Under the pieces are notes generated by a model. It ran no database searches and was not told the DNA's origin. It saw only the letters and a program-made list of their open reading frames with translations. The position numbers were made by a program, and so were the translations under genes. Source: Porodaedalea pini (lineage: Eukaryota; Basidiomycota; Agaricomycetes; Hymenochaetales; Hymenochaetaceae). Taken from it: 64,000 nucleotides of DNA. Location of the stretch: the NCBI GenBank assembly GCA_002794775.1, contig NBAY01000090.1:62001-126000 (forward strand), in the 5' to 3' direction. Below are positions 31,977 through 43,271 of the stretch, piece after piece. Within the stretch, counting starts at the first letter, position 1, and each line of letters opens with the position of its first letter.

Positions 31977-33694
31977 ATGTCCAGACACCTGTGCAATTTG
32001 AAACCTATAGAAACAGAGGACAATGTATTGTCTCGACCTGTAGGAGATTTGATACTTTTGGACAAGATAGGCAAAGGCACTTCTGGGGAAGTCTGGGTGC
32101 GTTCAGATGTTCCTTCCTCACTTACTATTACAAGTCTGGTGGAGGTTCGTGGCACGGGGGATAAAGTATCCCTTGCGTTGAAAGCTAAGAGGTCTCATGT
32201 GTTTCGAACTAGCAACTTCCTTTATATCAAATGTCTCTGCGTCTTATACTTACTCCAAGTACTTCCTTGATAGAGAGCAAAACGACTCGGAAACAACACC
32301 GAAGAGTTCGCCGCAAAAGTACTTAACTTCGACAACCCCCTTAACCTAGAGAAAGCAGTAATGAATGAAGTTCGACTCACACGAAGATTAGGGCATAAGC
32401 ATGTGGTATGTTGTTATACCTGAATTATATCCTACATTATGTACGCTTAATAACCAACTATTTGGAAGGTGGGGTGTTATGGTCTCTATGAGAATGATGA
32501 CAATTATGTCATTATCTATGAACTTGCTAAAGGAGGATCTCTTGCTAAGCGACTTCAAAAAGTCAGCAGCTTTTCAGAAAAGGATGCTGCACATATCATA
32601 AAGTACATATTTCTTGTCCATCCAAGTATATTTGAGTTTCTGACATAGGACAATTAGGCAGGTAGCTAAAGCTTTGGAGTACATCCATGGCAATGGTGTT
32701 ATGCATAGGGATGTAAAGTAAGTATCACATAGTGATTTTTATGAGTAGCTCAGATCTCTGAGCTTTTGTCACTACAGACCAGAAAATATTTTTTCAAGGA
32801 AGATTCACCCTGATTTTTCTCATTCTTTGAGTAAGGATGAAGTTTGTCTTGGTGACTTTGGATTGTGAGATAGTATCATCATTGCAGAGCTTCCCTGTTC
32901 CATTAACAAGCTATTCCCAGTGCACATAAAAGTGAAGACAATAAAGCAAGTGATACATTGGGACCAACATCATATATTGCTCCTGAAGTGCTACTTAGCC
33001 ATGAGTACACAAATAAAGTAGACATGTGGTCTCTGGGGTGAGATATTCTACTTTTATTTAGAATAATGTGCTCTATAATTTCATAGGGTCATCACATATG
33101 AGCTTCTAAGTGGAACAAAACTTTATCCTGGAGATGATATTGAAGTTAAATTTCAGGAGGTCAAGAATAAGCCTATTCTTTTAACAGGGGAAAACTGGAC
33201 TTATATATCTAAGGATGGTGAGCCTATTTCCCCCTAATGCAGAAGTTGGATTTGCTCACTCTGGGAAATATGTAGCAAAGAACTTTGTACATTGTTGTCT
33301 GGAAAGGGACCCAGAAAAAAGGATTTCTGCAAAAGAAGCACTTGATCACAATGTAGGATTCAAGTAGTTTCTCATATGAGACTAAACTTATTTTTTTACA
33401 TTGCTCACGCAGTGGTTGAAAAATGGTACAAATCTTAGTTCAAGGAATTTAAAGGCACTGCACGCATGGAGGAATGGAGTATCGAAGATTATGAAGGGAA
33501 CAGAAAGCAGCAAAAATATTTCGAGCAAAACTTCCAGTAAAGGGATGAAGCCTTCGGGCTCTACAACAAGCTTAAGGTCGAGCACGGCAGCAAGTCCCAA
33601 CCAAAGGCGAGACCCTACAACGGATCCCGCCCATGCTGGAAGTGCAAACGTCGCCAGTGATAAGAAAGGAGGGCATGAAAAGCAGAACAAATGA
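31977..33694 (+). CDS. serine/threonine protein kinase
   Basis: Nine exons (31977-32191, 32276-32405, 32469-32602, 32658-32717, 32778-32864, 32921-33037, 33087-33217, 33243-33352, 33413-33694) join in frame to 421 residues. The kinase domain has a Gly loop IGKGTSGEVW, ATP-binding Lys in EFAAKVL after an unusually long linker, alpha-C Glu in AVMNEV, catalytic loop HRDVKPENIF, DFG (reads DFGFA with my choice of splice site), and PTSYIAPEV before VDMWSLGVITYELLSG. This looks CAMK-like. The tail is basic and Ser/Thr-rich. The first exon and the DFG junction each need a non-obvious splice acceptor. The locus is clearly more AT-rich than its neighbours. Confidence 0.85.
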
Positions 33695-33804
33695 AAGCAG
33701 GAAGCAAACATGAGAAGAAGAATAATCCTAGCATACGTAGCTTATATATAGCCAGGCATGTTAGATTCGTCGAAGTAGTCAAAGCAAGATTTGAAGTCGA
33801 GGCA

Positions 33805-33848
33805 TGTGATACGTGACCATTAGTGACAGCACGTGTCACGCTCTCGAC
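33805..33848 (+). repeat. 43-bp direct repeat, copy 2
   Basis: Matches 27627-27669. It lies about 280 bp upstream of the dehydrogenase start, so a shared upstream element is one explanation. Confidence 0.7.
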
Positions 33849-34087
33849 ATCGATGACGGCGACGAGCGCGACCGACTGTGACAACGTGAACGTCTCGTTT
33901 GCGCCATGGAAATCGCGACGTCAATGACACCCCTAATGACGCACACTCCTACTCCGTTTCTCCAACCTTCAAAATCCAACTCCCCGAGACACAGAAGTAT
34001 AAAATGCTCGCCCTTCGTCATTTCTGCCTTCCAACTCGTGTCTCATCCTCAACCCTCGCATTTATTTGCACACGCAACGTGAACATT

Positions 34088-35509
34088 ATGGCAAACAACG
34101 CGACCTTCAAGATTTCCAACCTCTTCAATGTCGAAGGTAAGCACGATGGTTAGAACATGCTCGTCAAGGACGAAATGTGATGAATCCTACCTGCTTTCGC
34201 TAGGATGGGTTGCGGTTGTGACTGGGGGAGGAACTGGTATTGGTACGTGTCTGAGCATATTTGGTGCAGCAAAGTATTCATAGACTTTCAAAGGTCTGAT
34301 GGTTAGCAAGCGTCCTGTTTTTAATTCAACTTCTCTGACAACCCGTTCAGGCTGCGCAAGCACTCGCGAACAATGGTGCACGTGTTTGTAAGTCCTCTCC
34401 CCCTTCCTTATCTTTTGTGACCTATCCCACCTTACTATAATTGTCTCTAAGACATCACCTCTCGCTGCCAATCTGCACTTGACCAAGCCGTCGCTACACA
34501 CGGAAAGTCACTCGCCCACCCGAATGGTGCTCTCATCCCCATCACTGCCGACGTCACCTCCAAATCGTCAATTGAGCAGCTGGTCGCGGAGATCAGCAAG
34601 CGAGAGAAGCACGTTGACGCGAGTCTGAAATCTATCTGATACTACTGTGCTTGTCCAACGTCCCGACCAGGTCCTTGTCAATAATGCCGGTATTACGAAA
34701 GGCACAAGCGAAGTCGAGAAGGGTGACGAAGATGCGGTTGCTCTCGGAAAGGAGCTTTGGAGCGAAGAGGCGGAGAGCTGGGAGGACGTGTACCGCACGA
34801 ATGTTATAGGGTGCGTAAGTTACGAGACGAATTACGTCGTCCTTTCCCATTTATGTCGGTTTCCGATCAAGATATTTCTTCACGACGGTCAAATTCCTTC
34901 CTTTGCTGGCAGCGTCTGCGCAGACGAAGGCGGCACATCGTGGTGCGGTGATTAACATTACGAGCATGTCTGGCATCACACGCACGACGCAGCACCACTT
35001 TAAGTACAACGTCTCCAAGGCCGCCGCAATTCATCTCAGCACTCTTCTCGCGCAAGAGTGTCGCCGAACGAAAGTCAACGTGCGCGTAAACAAGTGCGTT
35101 GCTTTATTTATTCCCTTTTCTTCTTTCTTATCTAAGTGTTGAACTGGCATTCTTGGTAGCATTGCCCCGGGTATTTTCCCCTCTGAGATGACGAGTACGC
35201 CCCTTCCTCTTACCCTTACCATGCGCCTTGTGTCTCATCTGTCCTTCATGATGTCGTAGCTGAAGGTTCCGACGAAATCAACAAGTCTGAGATCCCCGTC
35301 GACGAGTCATACGGTGAAAAGAAGGGCATTCCAGCTGGTCGTCCCGGTCGTGACGAGGATATGGCACAAGCCATTCTTGCACTCGCATGCAACCAGTATG
35401 CGTATGGTCAGGTACTCTTTTTGTTTCTCTACTTCCCTGCGTTGCTTTGCTGATGTTGGTCTTGTAGACGCTGGCGATCGAGGGAGGTTACTTGCTTGAG
35501 CATCCATGA
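34088..35509 (+). CDS. short-chain dehydrogenase/reductase
   Basis: A cytosolic NAD(P)-dependent oxidoreductase of the classical SDR type, 296 residues from ten exons: 34088-34136, 34204-34242, 34294-34301, 34351-34387, 34452-34618, 34671-34810, 34872-35093, 35160-35194, 35260-35411, 35468-35509. The nucleotide-binding motif is VVTGGGTGIG. NNAG lies in VLVNNAGITKG. Catalytic Ser lies in NITSMSG, and YNVSK carries Tyr and Lys. IAPGIFPSEMT follows, and the C-terminus is QTLAIEGGYLLEHP. Exon 3 is an 8-base microexon, and the intron after 34618 starts with GC rather than GT; both are needed to keep the conserved motifs in frame. The substrate is unknown. Confidence 0.92.
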
Positions 35510-35948
35510 AGAGAACACAGACTGAGACGAAAGGAATGTGTATAAAGATGTTCTTCTTGCTGTGTGTTCGTATTCTGGGTTCTTCTGTAAAATTCTAACG
35601 TAGCAACTAATTTCCTGATCTGAGGCAGTCAACTGACACGTCATGCCATGGTTCCGATGTCTGCACTGGCATTAAATAATCCGCCATGACTCCAACCTCA
35701 CTTATCACCTTTTCCTTGACTTCGCGTTCGCGAATGACGTCCCATCTGAGCATATTTCTTGCGAGAGTTCGAATGTGCGAAAAATGCGCATTTTTCAAAA
35801 GGACATACAAGTTTTACATCTGTTTGAAGAGCAAGAGTCCACGAAATACATGAAGTCTGTTTAAAAATCGAAATTTCGTCGAGTAAATGAGAAATGTACG
35901 ACTATTTGAAGAATTGTTGAATAGTCTGTGATCATCGCTGGAAAACGC
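35510..35948. other. intergenic region between convergent genes
   Basis: No gene signal. It lies between the 3' ends of the dehydrogenase and the minus-strand gene. Confidence 0.5.
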
Positions 35949-37476
35949 TCATGTGGAGGACTCGGGTGCTAAGTGAATATAGTTGAAATGCTCTCTGATC
36001 CAAGAGGGCTCCGTAAGGTGCGACCACGCACGAGCGCTGCCAGATATACGTATGCATGTCAGCATTTGAATAGCTCTCCTGTACGATAACAATAATGAAA
36101 CAAAAGGGTGTACGTACACCATTTCCTTCAGGTAAGGCGGATTTAAATTTCTGCAAGGGTCTGAAAGCCACCAAAGGACAGAGGCGACTGTCTCCCATTC
36201 GATCGCTTCAGGGTGTGCCATGTCGAAAAGATAGAGCAGAGCGATAGAGAGGTCCTGAATCATTTTTTCTATGTTGTCAAGATGTGCTCGTGACTGTTCG
36301 ACGAACTCGGACCAAGAGACAAACTTGAAGATGTTGGAAAATATCCAAAGTACGCCCTCGAGATGACGAAATGCGAGAAACGCGTGTTGTGGTGACCTAA
36401 AGCAAGGTAGTAGGGAAATGGAAAATTAGAAATGACGAGACTGAAAGAAAGGGAGGAACGTACTTGTAGACATGCATGATTAATCCATTAAACTCGCTGG
36501 TAAGTATTCCTGCACATACTCTCCATTCAACCTTTTTGACAAGCTCTTTGGTCTCAAACCCAATTGGAATGAGTTTATAGTGCAGCATTCGTACTTTATG
36601 TCCAACAGAATTTACTTCATTGTCGACCAAGCACATGAGCGCTCGTTGAGAGGGGAGAAGAAGATGGTTGCGGAACCGATCCTGCTCAGCCATCCTCATG
36701 GCAAGGGCAACCTGGCGCGATGCGTCGAGTGTACTGAGTGTATCATGAGAATAGGAATCCCAGATCGAAAGATAGATGATTGCTTCAAATGCGAGCTTCT
36801 GGTTGGAAGTGATATCCGATCTGTATCATATATAGAAAAACATTTGTGAGTTGACTCTGATGAGTTATGGAGGTACAGAGAGCGCACCGTGCATATCTGA
36901 TTAGTTTTGCGAGGCTTTTGCGATATTTCTTTGCCTTCCTTGATTTAGGCATTGGAGTATTATCACGATCCCAGTCGGCCCAAGGCGATCTTTCAGCGCT
37001 CCAAAGCCGAAGTGTTCCGCATGTTTGCTCGTGACCGCCTCTAGCCGCTTCCCGAGGAAAGTATGAAGCAATCCAAGCGTGCGTCCTGCGCCTGGCAGAT
37101 TGTCCGCTGTAGCCATAGTGCTCAGTGTAGATATGGAGGACGCATCATCTTCGCAGCGAGACCGTAATGCCGTGATGCTGCAACCATCCCCAGTAGCTCT
37201 ACTTGCTGTCCTGCTATTGGCCGGTGCACTATTAGTGGAGGCATGTGTGCGCTTTGCGGCACGTCTGTCGGCCCATCCTTCGAGCTTTTGTCCAAGGTAG
37301 CTGAAAGCAAGTCCGACAGTTCTGCCAGCACCAGGCAGGTCATCTGCAGTCGCCGTGGTGCTGGTAGAGGTCGCATCGGAATCCTGATCTTCAGCTTCGT
37401 CGAACGCATCTAAGAATGATTCAAGACTTCCATTTGGGTGAGAAGTAAGACGGTAGGAGAGCTGAAGCGAAGACAT
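35949..37476 (-). CDS. unknown protein with internal DLPGAGRT repeat
   Basis: The first exon from the ATG at 37476 encodes a Ser/Thr-rich N-terminus with two copies of a motif: DLPGAGRTVGLAFSYLGQKL and NLPGAGRTLGLLHTFLGKRL. The frame then shifts into SPWADWDRDNTPMPKSRKAK (near 36990), through an unseen intron or a frameshift. Further exons read DITSNQKLAFEAIIYLSIWD to LIMHVYK (about 36833-36464) and SPQHAFLAFRHLEGVLWIFS to NPPYLKEM (about 36397-36122), with GTACGT...TTTAG and GTGCGC...ATACAG introns. The product is helical and probably 440-480 residues. I recognise no family; it may be basidiomycete-specific. Confidence 0.65.
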
Positions 37477-38469
37477 TGATTGAGAAGAAGTGCATTTAGG
37501 TCCTGGGAACGATGCCGCGAATAAATTGGTACTTTATATCACAGCCACGAGGCTGCGTCTCCGTCTTCAGGCCGCAAGATCAGACCTCGTGACTGATATC
37601 TGCAGTGAAGCCAGCAACTTGGTTAGCACAGTTAGATGCCTTGCAAATGCATTTATTTATTTACAATTTCCCGCTTACCACGAAAGTTTAGCAATCGCAT
37701 TCAAGGTTCAAACTTGACAAAGAATCTGTTCGCCCAGTATATCGACTCGAGGTGTTCATGCACGTTCCCCACTGAGATATCGAACGAGGACAATTGTAGG
37801 ACATTTGCCAAGCGTGAGCACCGAGTTTGCGGTCCATAAACGGAATAAGGAGCGTCGATTAGAAAGATACTGGTCCCAGAGAAGAACGCAAGGAGCAAAG
37901 CGCTTTTCCACACCTTGATCTCGTCGTATATCACTTTGCTCATTTCCGTTGTTGCAGTTAGTGCACACGTCGCAGACGACACTCTGTTTTGCAAGTGAAA
38001 TGAGTACTAGTGGCCTAGCGCGGGTCAATTCTGGGAATATGCGAGGTCGGTAAAATCAGGACTCCTGATACAGTGATAGATGAGAGCAACTCGGAAACAT
38101 TCAGAGCGCCGTGAATGAATAACAAAATTGAGCAGCGGAATAGATGTCGCATGTGGAAGTGGGCACTGACCGAGATCTATCGCACTAGGCTGTAGTCAAA
38201 TAAGCTTCAACGAGATCCGAGACGGAGGAATGTGGAGTAGGTCATGTTCTGTCATGCTTTGGTAGTAGAACACATTGTTGAAATTGACGTGATAGAGTAT
38301 GTGCTGTACATTAAGGATTACAAATCGGTAAAAGTCCAGCGTAATACACGGCGAGTGAGGTAGAAATACAGTGTGCGGTGAATTATATGGTTGTATCGGT
38401 ATAATGGTAGGGTATGATCCAGGATGGTCGCGTATTGATAAGCGACCCATCGTCTGCTAGCCGGGAAAA
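37477..38469. other. intergenic stretch, no supported gene
   Basis: This covers the upstream side of the minus-strand gene ending at 37476 and the 3' side of the next minus-strand gene. Only short chance frames. Confidence 0.5.
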
Positions 38470-39373
38470 TCAAAGAGCCAAAGCGAGTCCGAAGAGCGCA
38501 GGAAAAAGCACAAAGACAAAGTTGAACTGCATATTGGGCTTCCGTACGTGTCTTCCGCCACTCGAGGCATCGTTGGCTATTGCAGCGACGGTCCCGGCGG
38601 TTGTCTCTGCGGGGAAAGGGACGGTGGCCGAGTCCGACATCGCCATCGTCACTGTCACCAGGTCGTTGTTGCCGCCACCGGGTGTGGGCGTCGGTACGGT
38701 TGACGGAACAGTGGAGGTCGGCATTGATGCAACAGGTAGAGCGCGAGAGTCCGAGGACGGTTGACGGAGTTTTTCGTCTGAATAGGAAGTCCGGTTGCCG
38801 TTCATGTCCATAATGGAGAAATCGGCTGTGTATATTATCGCAGGTGGGTCGCTTGACTTGAGCCGGATAACACTGAAAAAGGGGAAGGGGAATAATTTCC
38901 ATGGTTACTCGTAGGCTGGAGCAAGACGAGCAGAACATGCGTGCCACTCACAAGTTAGACGCGTCGGTCCAGAGCTCTGCCGGAATGAAGACTTTCTGGG
39001 ACATCTGCCGAGGGTCTACGTCCGTCGCCAGATTTGCCAAGAACATCTGCAATACAGCACGACCAAAAGAAAGTCAGTAGAGCGTGATTCCAGCACTTCT
39101 TTCTTCCACTTTGCATTTCACATTCGGGGGTGGCAACAAAGTAAAAAAAAAAAACATAGCACAGCCACTCACTTTGTCGTCTACCCATAGATCAATACGC
39201 ATATTGCCCAGGTCAAACAGTGAGGGCGATGCCTCACTGTTTATCCAAGTGATGTTATTCCATGTTCCACCGTGGAAGACAGAGTTGGCGACAGGTTGCG
39301 TCGGATACAAGCTTGCGCCGACAGACCCTGTCCAGATGACAAAAGGGACAAGAGAAAGGACAGACGTGCGCAT
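38470..39373 (-). CDS. KRE9/KNH1-like secreted, GPI-anchored surface protein
   Basis: Three exons (39373-39173, 39046-38952, 38872-38470) give 232 residues. The chosen ATG starts a clear signal peptide (MRTSVLSLVPFVIWTGSVGA). The mature protein begins LYPTQPVANSVFHGGTWNNI, the typical start of the KRE9/KNH1-like N-terminal domain. MRIDLWVDDK, NVDPRQ-like and FVIRLKSSDPPAIIYTADFS segments complete the fold to about residue 120. A Ser/Thr/Pro-rich linker and a hydrophobic tail (FNFVFVLFPALFGLALAL) preceded by Ser/Gly residues fit a GPI signal. KRE9/KNH1 proteins act in beta-1,6-glucan-related wall assembly in yeast; the role of basidiomycete members is not established. Confidence 0.88.
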
Positions 39374-40367
39374 AGTGAACCAATGAGAGCTTTGCAAAGA
39401 GGGTATGATACAAGTGAATGTGGTGGTGGCCGCCCAGGAAGAAGATTGGATGCCGACGGACACGCGAGTGACGATTATGGCCGCTGAATTGCTTGGTCAT
39501 CGGCATGAGCTTCGGCAGGGTCCCTTGATTTCACATCACGGTGCTCGGAATTTCTGCCCTTTCTCTCTCTAACCACCATCTTCTCTTCCTTCTGCCTCGC
39601 TAAACCCTAAGACACAACCTTCTCTGGATCTCGATCGTCCTTCACTGTGGCCAAACTACTACCACTGAATGCTATCTGCGGCCGCGTCAAGATGATTTCC
39701 ATTCTAAAGTTTATTGGACTCAATAGCGTATAAATATTGCTGCAACACCCTGGCTCAACGAACTCACATTCTCTGAGATACGGCCAGCTATCGCTATCAT
39801 ACAAGCGCTACACGGTCATTATCGGTGATGCCGCCCCTCTCGTGAACCCGCTTAGCCTTCTCGTGTCCGGTGTACATGCGAGTTCTCGAAAGTTTCCGTC
39901 AAATCTTGATCACGCAGTCGAAAGTCCTTAGCGCGGTGCTCAAACATACACAGCCCTCTGCCTTGGATCATCCCTGCCTCTCTTCTCTACAAGGATCTCC
40001 ATCTGTTCTCGGCTCATTTCCCTTCCTCAAGGACTAAAAGGATTGTCGAAACCGCTGTTCTGCGCATTTCCTGTCGTGTTTCCACTTACGTCCTTTGCCC
40101 GGCCCATCGCAACCACTCTCGGGACGCTGTGCTGCTCGTTGCCAATCGATGGGCACTAACGTGCCTGAAAATGAGCCTGGTGTTGGGTTCTGCCTTTAAT
40201 ACATCGCTCCAAAAAGCGGTCTCATGTTGGTTTCTTAAGACCGAGTAAACCAGGGCTATGCAAATACTTATAAGTTCCTCCCCAGCACTCCATCATCCTT
40301 TGACTCTGGCCACCTACTTTGGTAGCTCTTTCATTTCCCAACATTCTCGCCACTCTTCCCTACATAT
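39374..40367. other. intergenic region between divergent genes
   Basis: A pyrimidine-rich region between the secreted-protein gene (-) and the next gene (+). It likely holds both promoters. No ORF with protein-like composition. Confidence 0.5.
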
Positions 40368-41956
40368 ATGTATAATCACGTCGCGCCGCGGAGGCCGATG
40401 CCGTGGTTTTCATATACGTCCGACCCGAACGAAAGGCAACATGACGAGGATAATTCTTCGTCCTATGCCGCTGACTCGAGTATGCGCATGATGCAGAGTT
40501 GCTGTCCTGCAATTGTTATGCCAAGCTACTCGTCGCAGTCTTTGGCACCTTGTGAAAGTACGTGCTGACGTCCTTGATTGACGCTCTGCTGCTTAACATT
40601 GTTTAAGTAATGGATTCAGGCTACTACGAAGCTGAGAACGCTAATAAAGACTTCTCGAACTTTGGTGGGCAAGGCGTATCACTTGCAGTCGATGATCATT
40701 ATTCAAACCAAAATGTGATCCAAGTACACGAGGCGGACTGTACCCCTTTTTTCGCTCTCCGAGATGGGCATGATTGGTCTCAACAGTTCCAACATTCTCC
40801 GCGTTCTGCCCCTTATTCTCCAGGCTCTACAGAACCATGTCCTCGAATCAGTCGACTCAATGCCTCTGGTCTATTTCCACGATCACAGACGCCCAACAGA
40901 TTCCCGAGCAACGCTTCTGAGGGTAGCGCTCTGCTACATGCTTACAATCCGAACGAATTAGTTCCATTTCGCTACTCGCCGTCCCCTCTTTCCGGTTTCA
41001 ATTATCCCGCCGGCGCTCACAAAGTCTCGTGGCAAGTCGAACATGACACAAACGCCGGTCGATTCGATCCTGAAGCATCTTCCAGCGCCCAGCTGCTATC
41101 ACAAGCTGCTTCTCCGCGATCCTTTTACTCCGACTTGTCTGAGGAGCGACCGCATCAGCGCCGGCGGATCGGTTTTTCAAACTCGACACTGTCGAGCTCT
41201 TCTGAAGCAGGAAGTACGTCCGACACATCCCTCACGACAGTGTCTAGTACGCAACGGAAGAGTCCAAATCTACCCAAAGCTCGCTCCTCCAAAAAGGGAT
41301 GTATAAAGGTATATCGCGAATGCAATCGTGTGATTTACATAGTTTTCTAAAACTTGCATCGGTTCATCTCAGCAAACCCAACCGATCATTTCGTCAAACG
41401 CGTGTTCAGCGTTCTCAACCTTCTCTGTAAATTTAATTCCCGCAGAACACGAACCTACCGCAACGTACATGTCCACTGTCGACTTCGAAACCGACACAGA
41501 GCACCAGGCCTTCGAGCACGGTCCAACGGACCTGCCTCCTCGACCATACATCGGTGGCCCCGACGTGAGCAGTCCTTGGAAGCCGCGCAAAAACCTGGGC
41601 ACTATCCCGGGGAGTGCGCTGGATTATGTGAGAACCTATTCACTTCTTCCTTATCACATTCTTGAAGTTCACGCTCGGTCGGCTACCTTTTTGATTCGAT
41701 CTTGCCGTCATCGTCCGCACGCCGCCCTACTTGGCTTCTTCCGCTCATTTCGTGATCAACAAAATTCCTAACTAACTCGTCCATTATTGTTCTTCTCACA
41801 CAGCTTCCCGCCGTCGAAGATCGGATGGCGCGTTTAGAGAGGGCTCTCGATTCATATTTGCAATACAGGGGCGAGCGGGCTGTGCAGAATTCGATCGTTC
41901 CGGGTATGGACTTGGACACCTGTGACGATACTGCTGGTTTTGCTATTTTAAACTGA
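40368..41956 (+). CDS. unknown Ser/Pro-rich, probably nuclear protein
   Basis: Four exons (40368-40557, 40608-41308, 41373-41627, 41804-41956) join in frame to about 431 residues. Most of it is disordered and Ser/Pro/Asn-rich, with a basic stretch HQRRRIGF and a KARSSKKGCIK cluster just before an intron. The last exon begins with a short helical, coiled-coil-like segment (VEDRMARLERALDSYLQ). The KKGCI run recalls the start of a Zn2Cys6 cluster, but no further Cys residues follow, so I do not call a zinc cluster. A transcriptional regulator is only a guess from composition. The upstream ATG is uncertain; the one at 40611 would remove exon 1. Confidence 0.6.
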
Positions 41957-43271
41957 CCATGATATGGTACTCCTATGTTTCGCATATTCTCATGACATCC
42001 TTTGTTCTTCTCGCACGCGGACACCTTTCACGAATTGATCAACCTTATGGAAAACTTCCATAGATTACGGAATCATACCCTAGACTTTCCTCGCTGTAGC
42101 ATCCTTACCAAATGATCAGGCTCTCCCATTCGCATTGCCAACCTGTGCTCTCATCACATCATTCCAGTTCATCAGTTCTAAAGCTAGCATCTGAAATTTC
42201 CAATGCCCCGGAGTGGATGAGGAGAAAATCAGGGCTGGACTCGTGCGAGATCGCAGCTCCGCACTGCATGCTTGGGTCTGCAGGATTGGAAATTTCCGCA
42301 TCTGCGGCGCCTTTCAGCATAAATGGCAAGTCTACATCATTGGTTTCATTTCGCATTTTCTCTCCATGGGTGACTGTGACCTCCTCGCTCTCACCGAGGG
42401 GCGTTTCTCCCCGTCCAGTTGCAAATAGTGAGCACCGGAAGTGATAAATAGGTGATTAGTCCTGTGCCCCGCGCTCCGACTCGGAGAGTTTGCAAATGTG
42501 AATATTCGACCGAGATGACCGAGCAAGAGCAGAAACATATGGTCTGTTTATATCAGCGGATTCAGCTTGCGGTGAGATACAAGAACGATGAGCGCAAAGG
42601 TATCTAGGGAGGTCGCCGCAAAAGCCGCGTATGTCAAATAACACGTTCGGTACGTCCCATACCTTCAACACAGCTCTGGAGTGGAAATAGGTTCGGCCAA
42701 GCAATAATGAAGTTTATCGAATGAATGAAACGAAAGGTAGAAAACACGAAATTCATAAACACAGCACCAGTACTGTCAGCGAACGCGGACTCAATTTCTG
42801 ATTTTTGACTGATCATGTGATCACAGTACTTTGCGTTTGCAAACTTCACGCCAGCCATTTAGCAAATGGTCTCTCTCGTCTTGCTATGCTCATGCTCACC
42901 TCGTACTAGAATCCACTGCTACGTGAACTCAGGAATACCCATGTAGGATTCTATCTCTACCTGAACTTGTCAATTAGAGCAAGAGCCAACTTGATCGCCC
43001 CACGCAAGGCGCTACTCCTTTGCTCTCTACTTCGTGTGAAAGTATGACTTCGGTTACGTGCATTGCATCGATGCAAAAAGAAAAAAGAAAAAAAACACCC
43101 GCCAAGAGAGAAGGATTGCTGGGAAATTGCGCAATTCAAGCATAATGCATACGCAATACATTGTGAGCCTTTTGAGTCGTTATCATCCCCTCCTACAGAC
43201 GATTTCTGCCTTTTGAAAGGCCGGATTCTTCTCCCGTCCTTTCTTTCTCCTCAGTAATCGATCGTTTGCAC
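41957..43271. other. intergenic stretch, no supported gene
   Basis: Short frames on both strands (for example 42112-42444) show no domain. An A-rich run lies near 43073-43097. Confidence 0.5.

Noticed and set aside
41281..41310. Zn2Cys6 cluster at KKGCIK
   Set aside because: Only one Cys is present before the intron, and the next exon has no CX2CX6C pattern.
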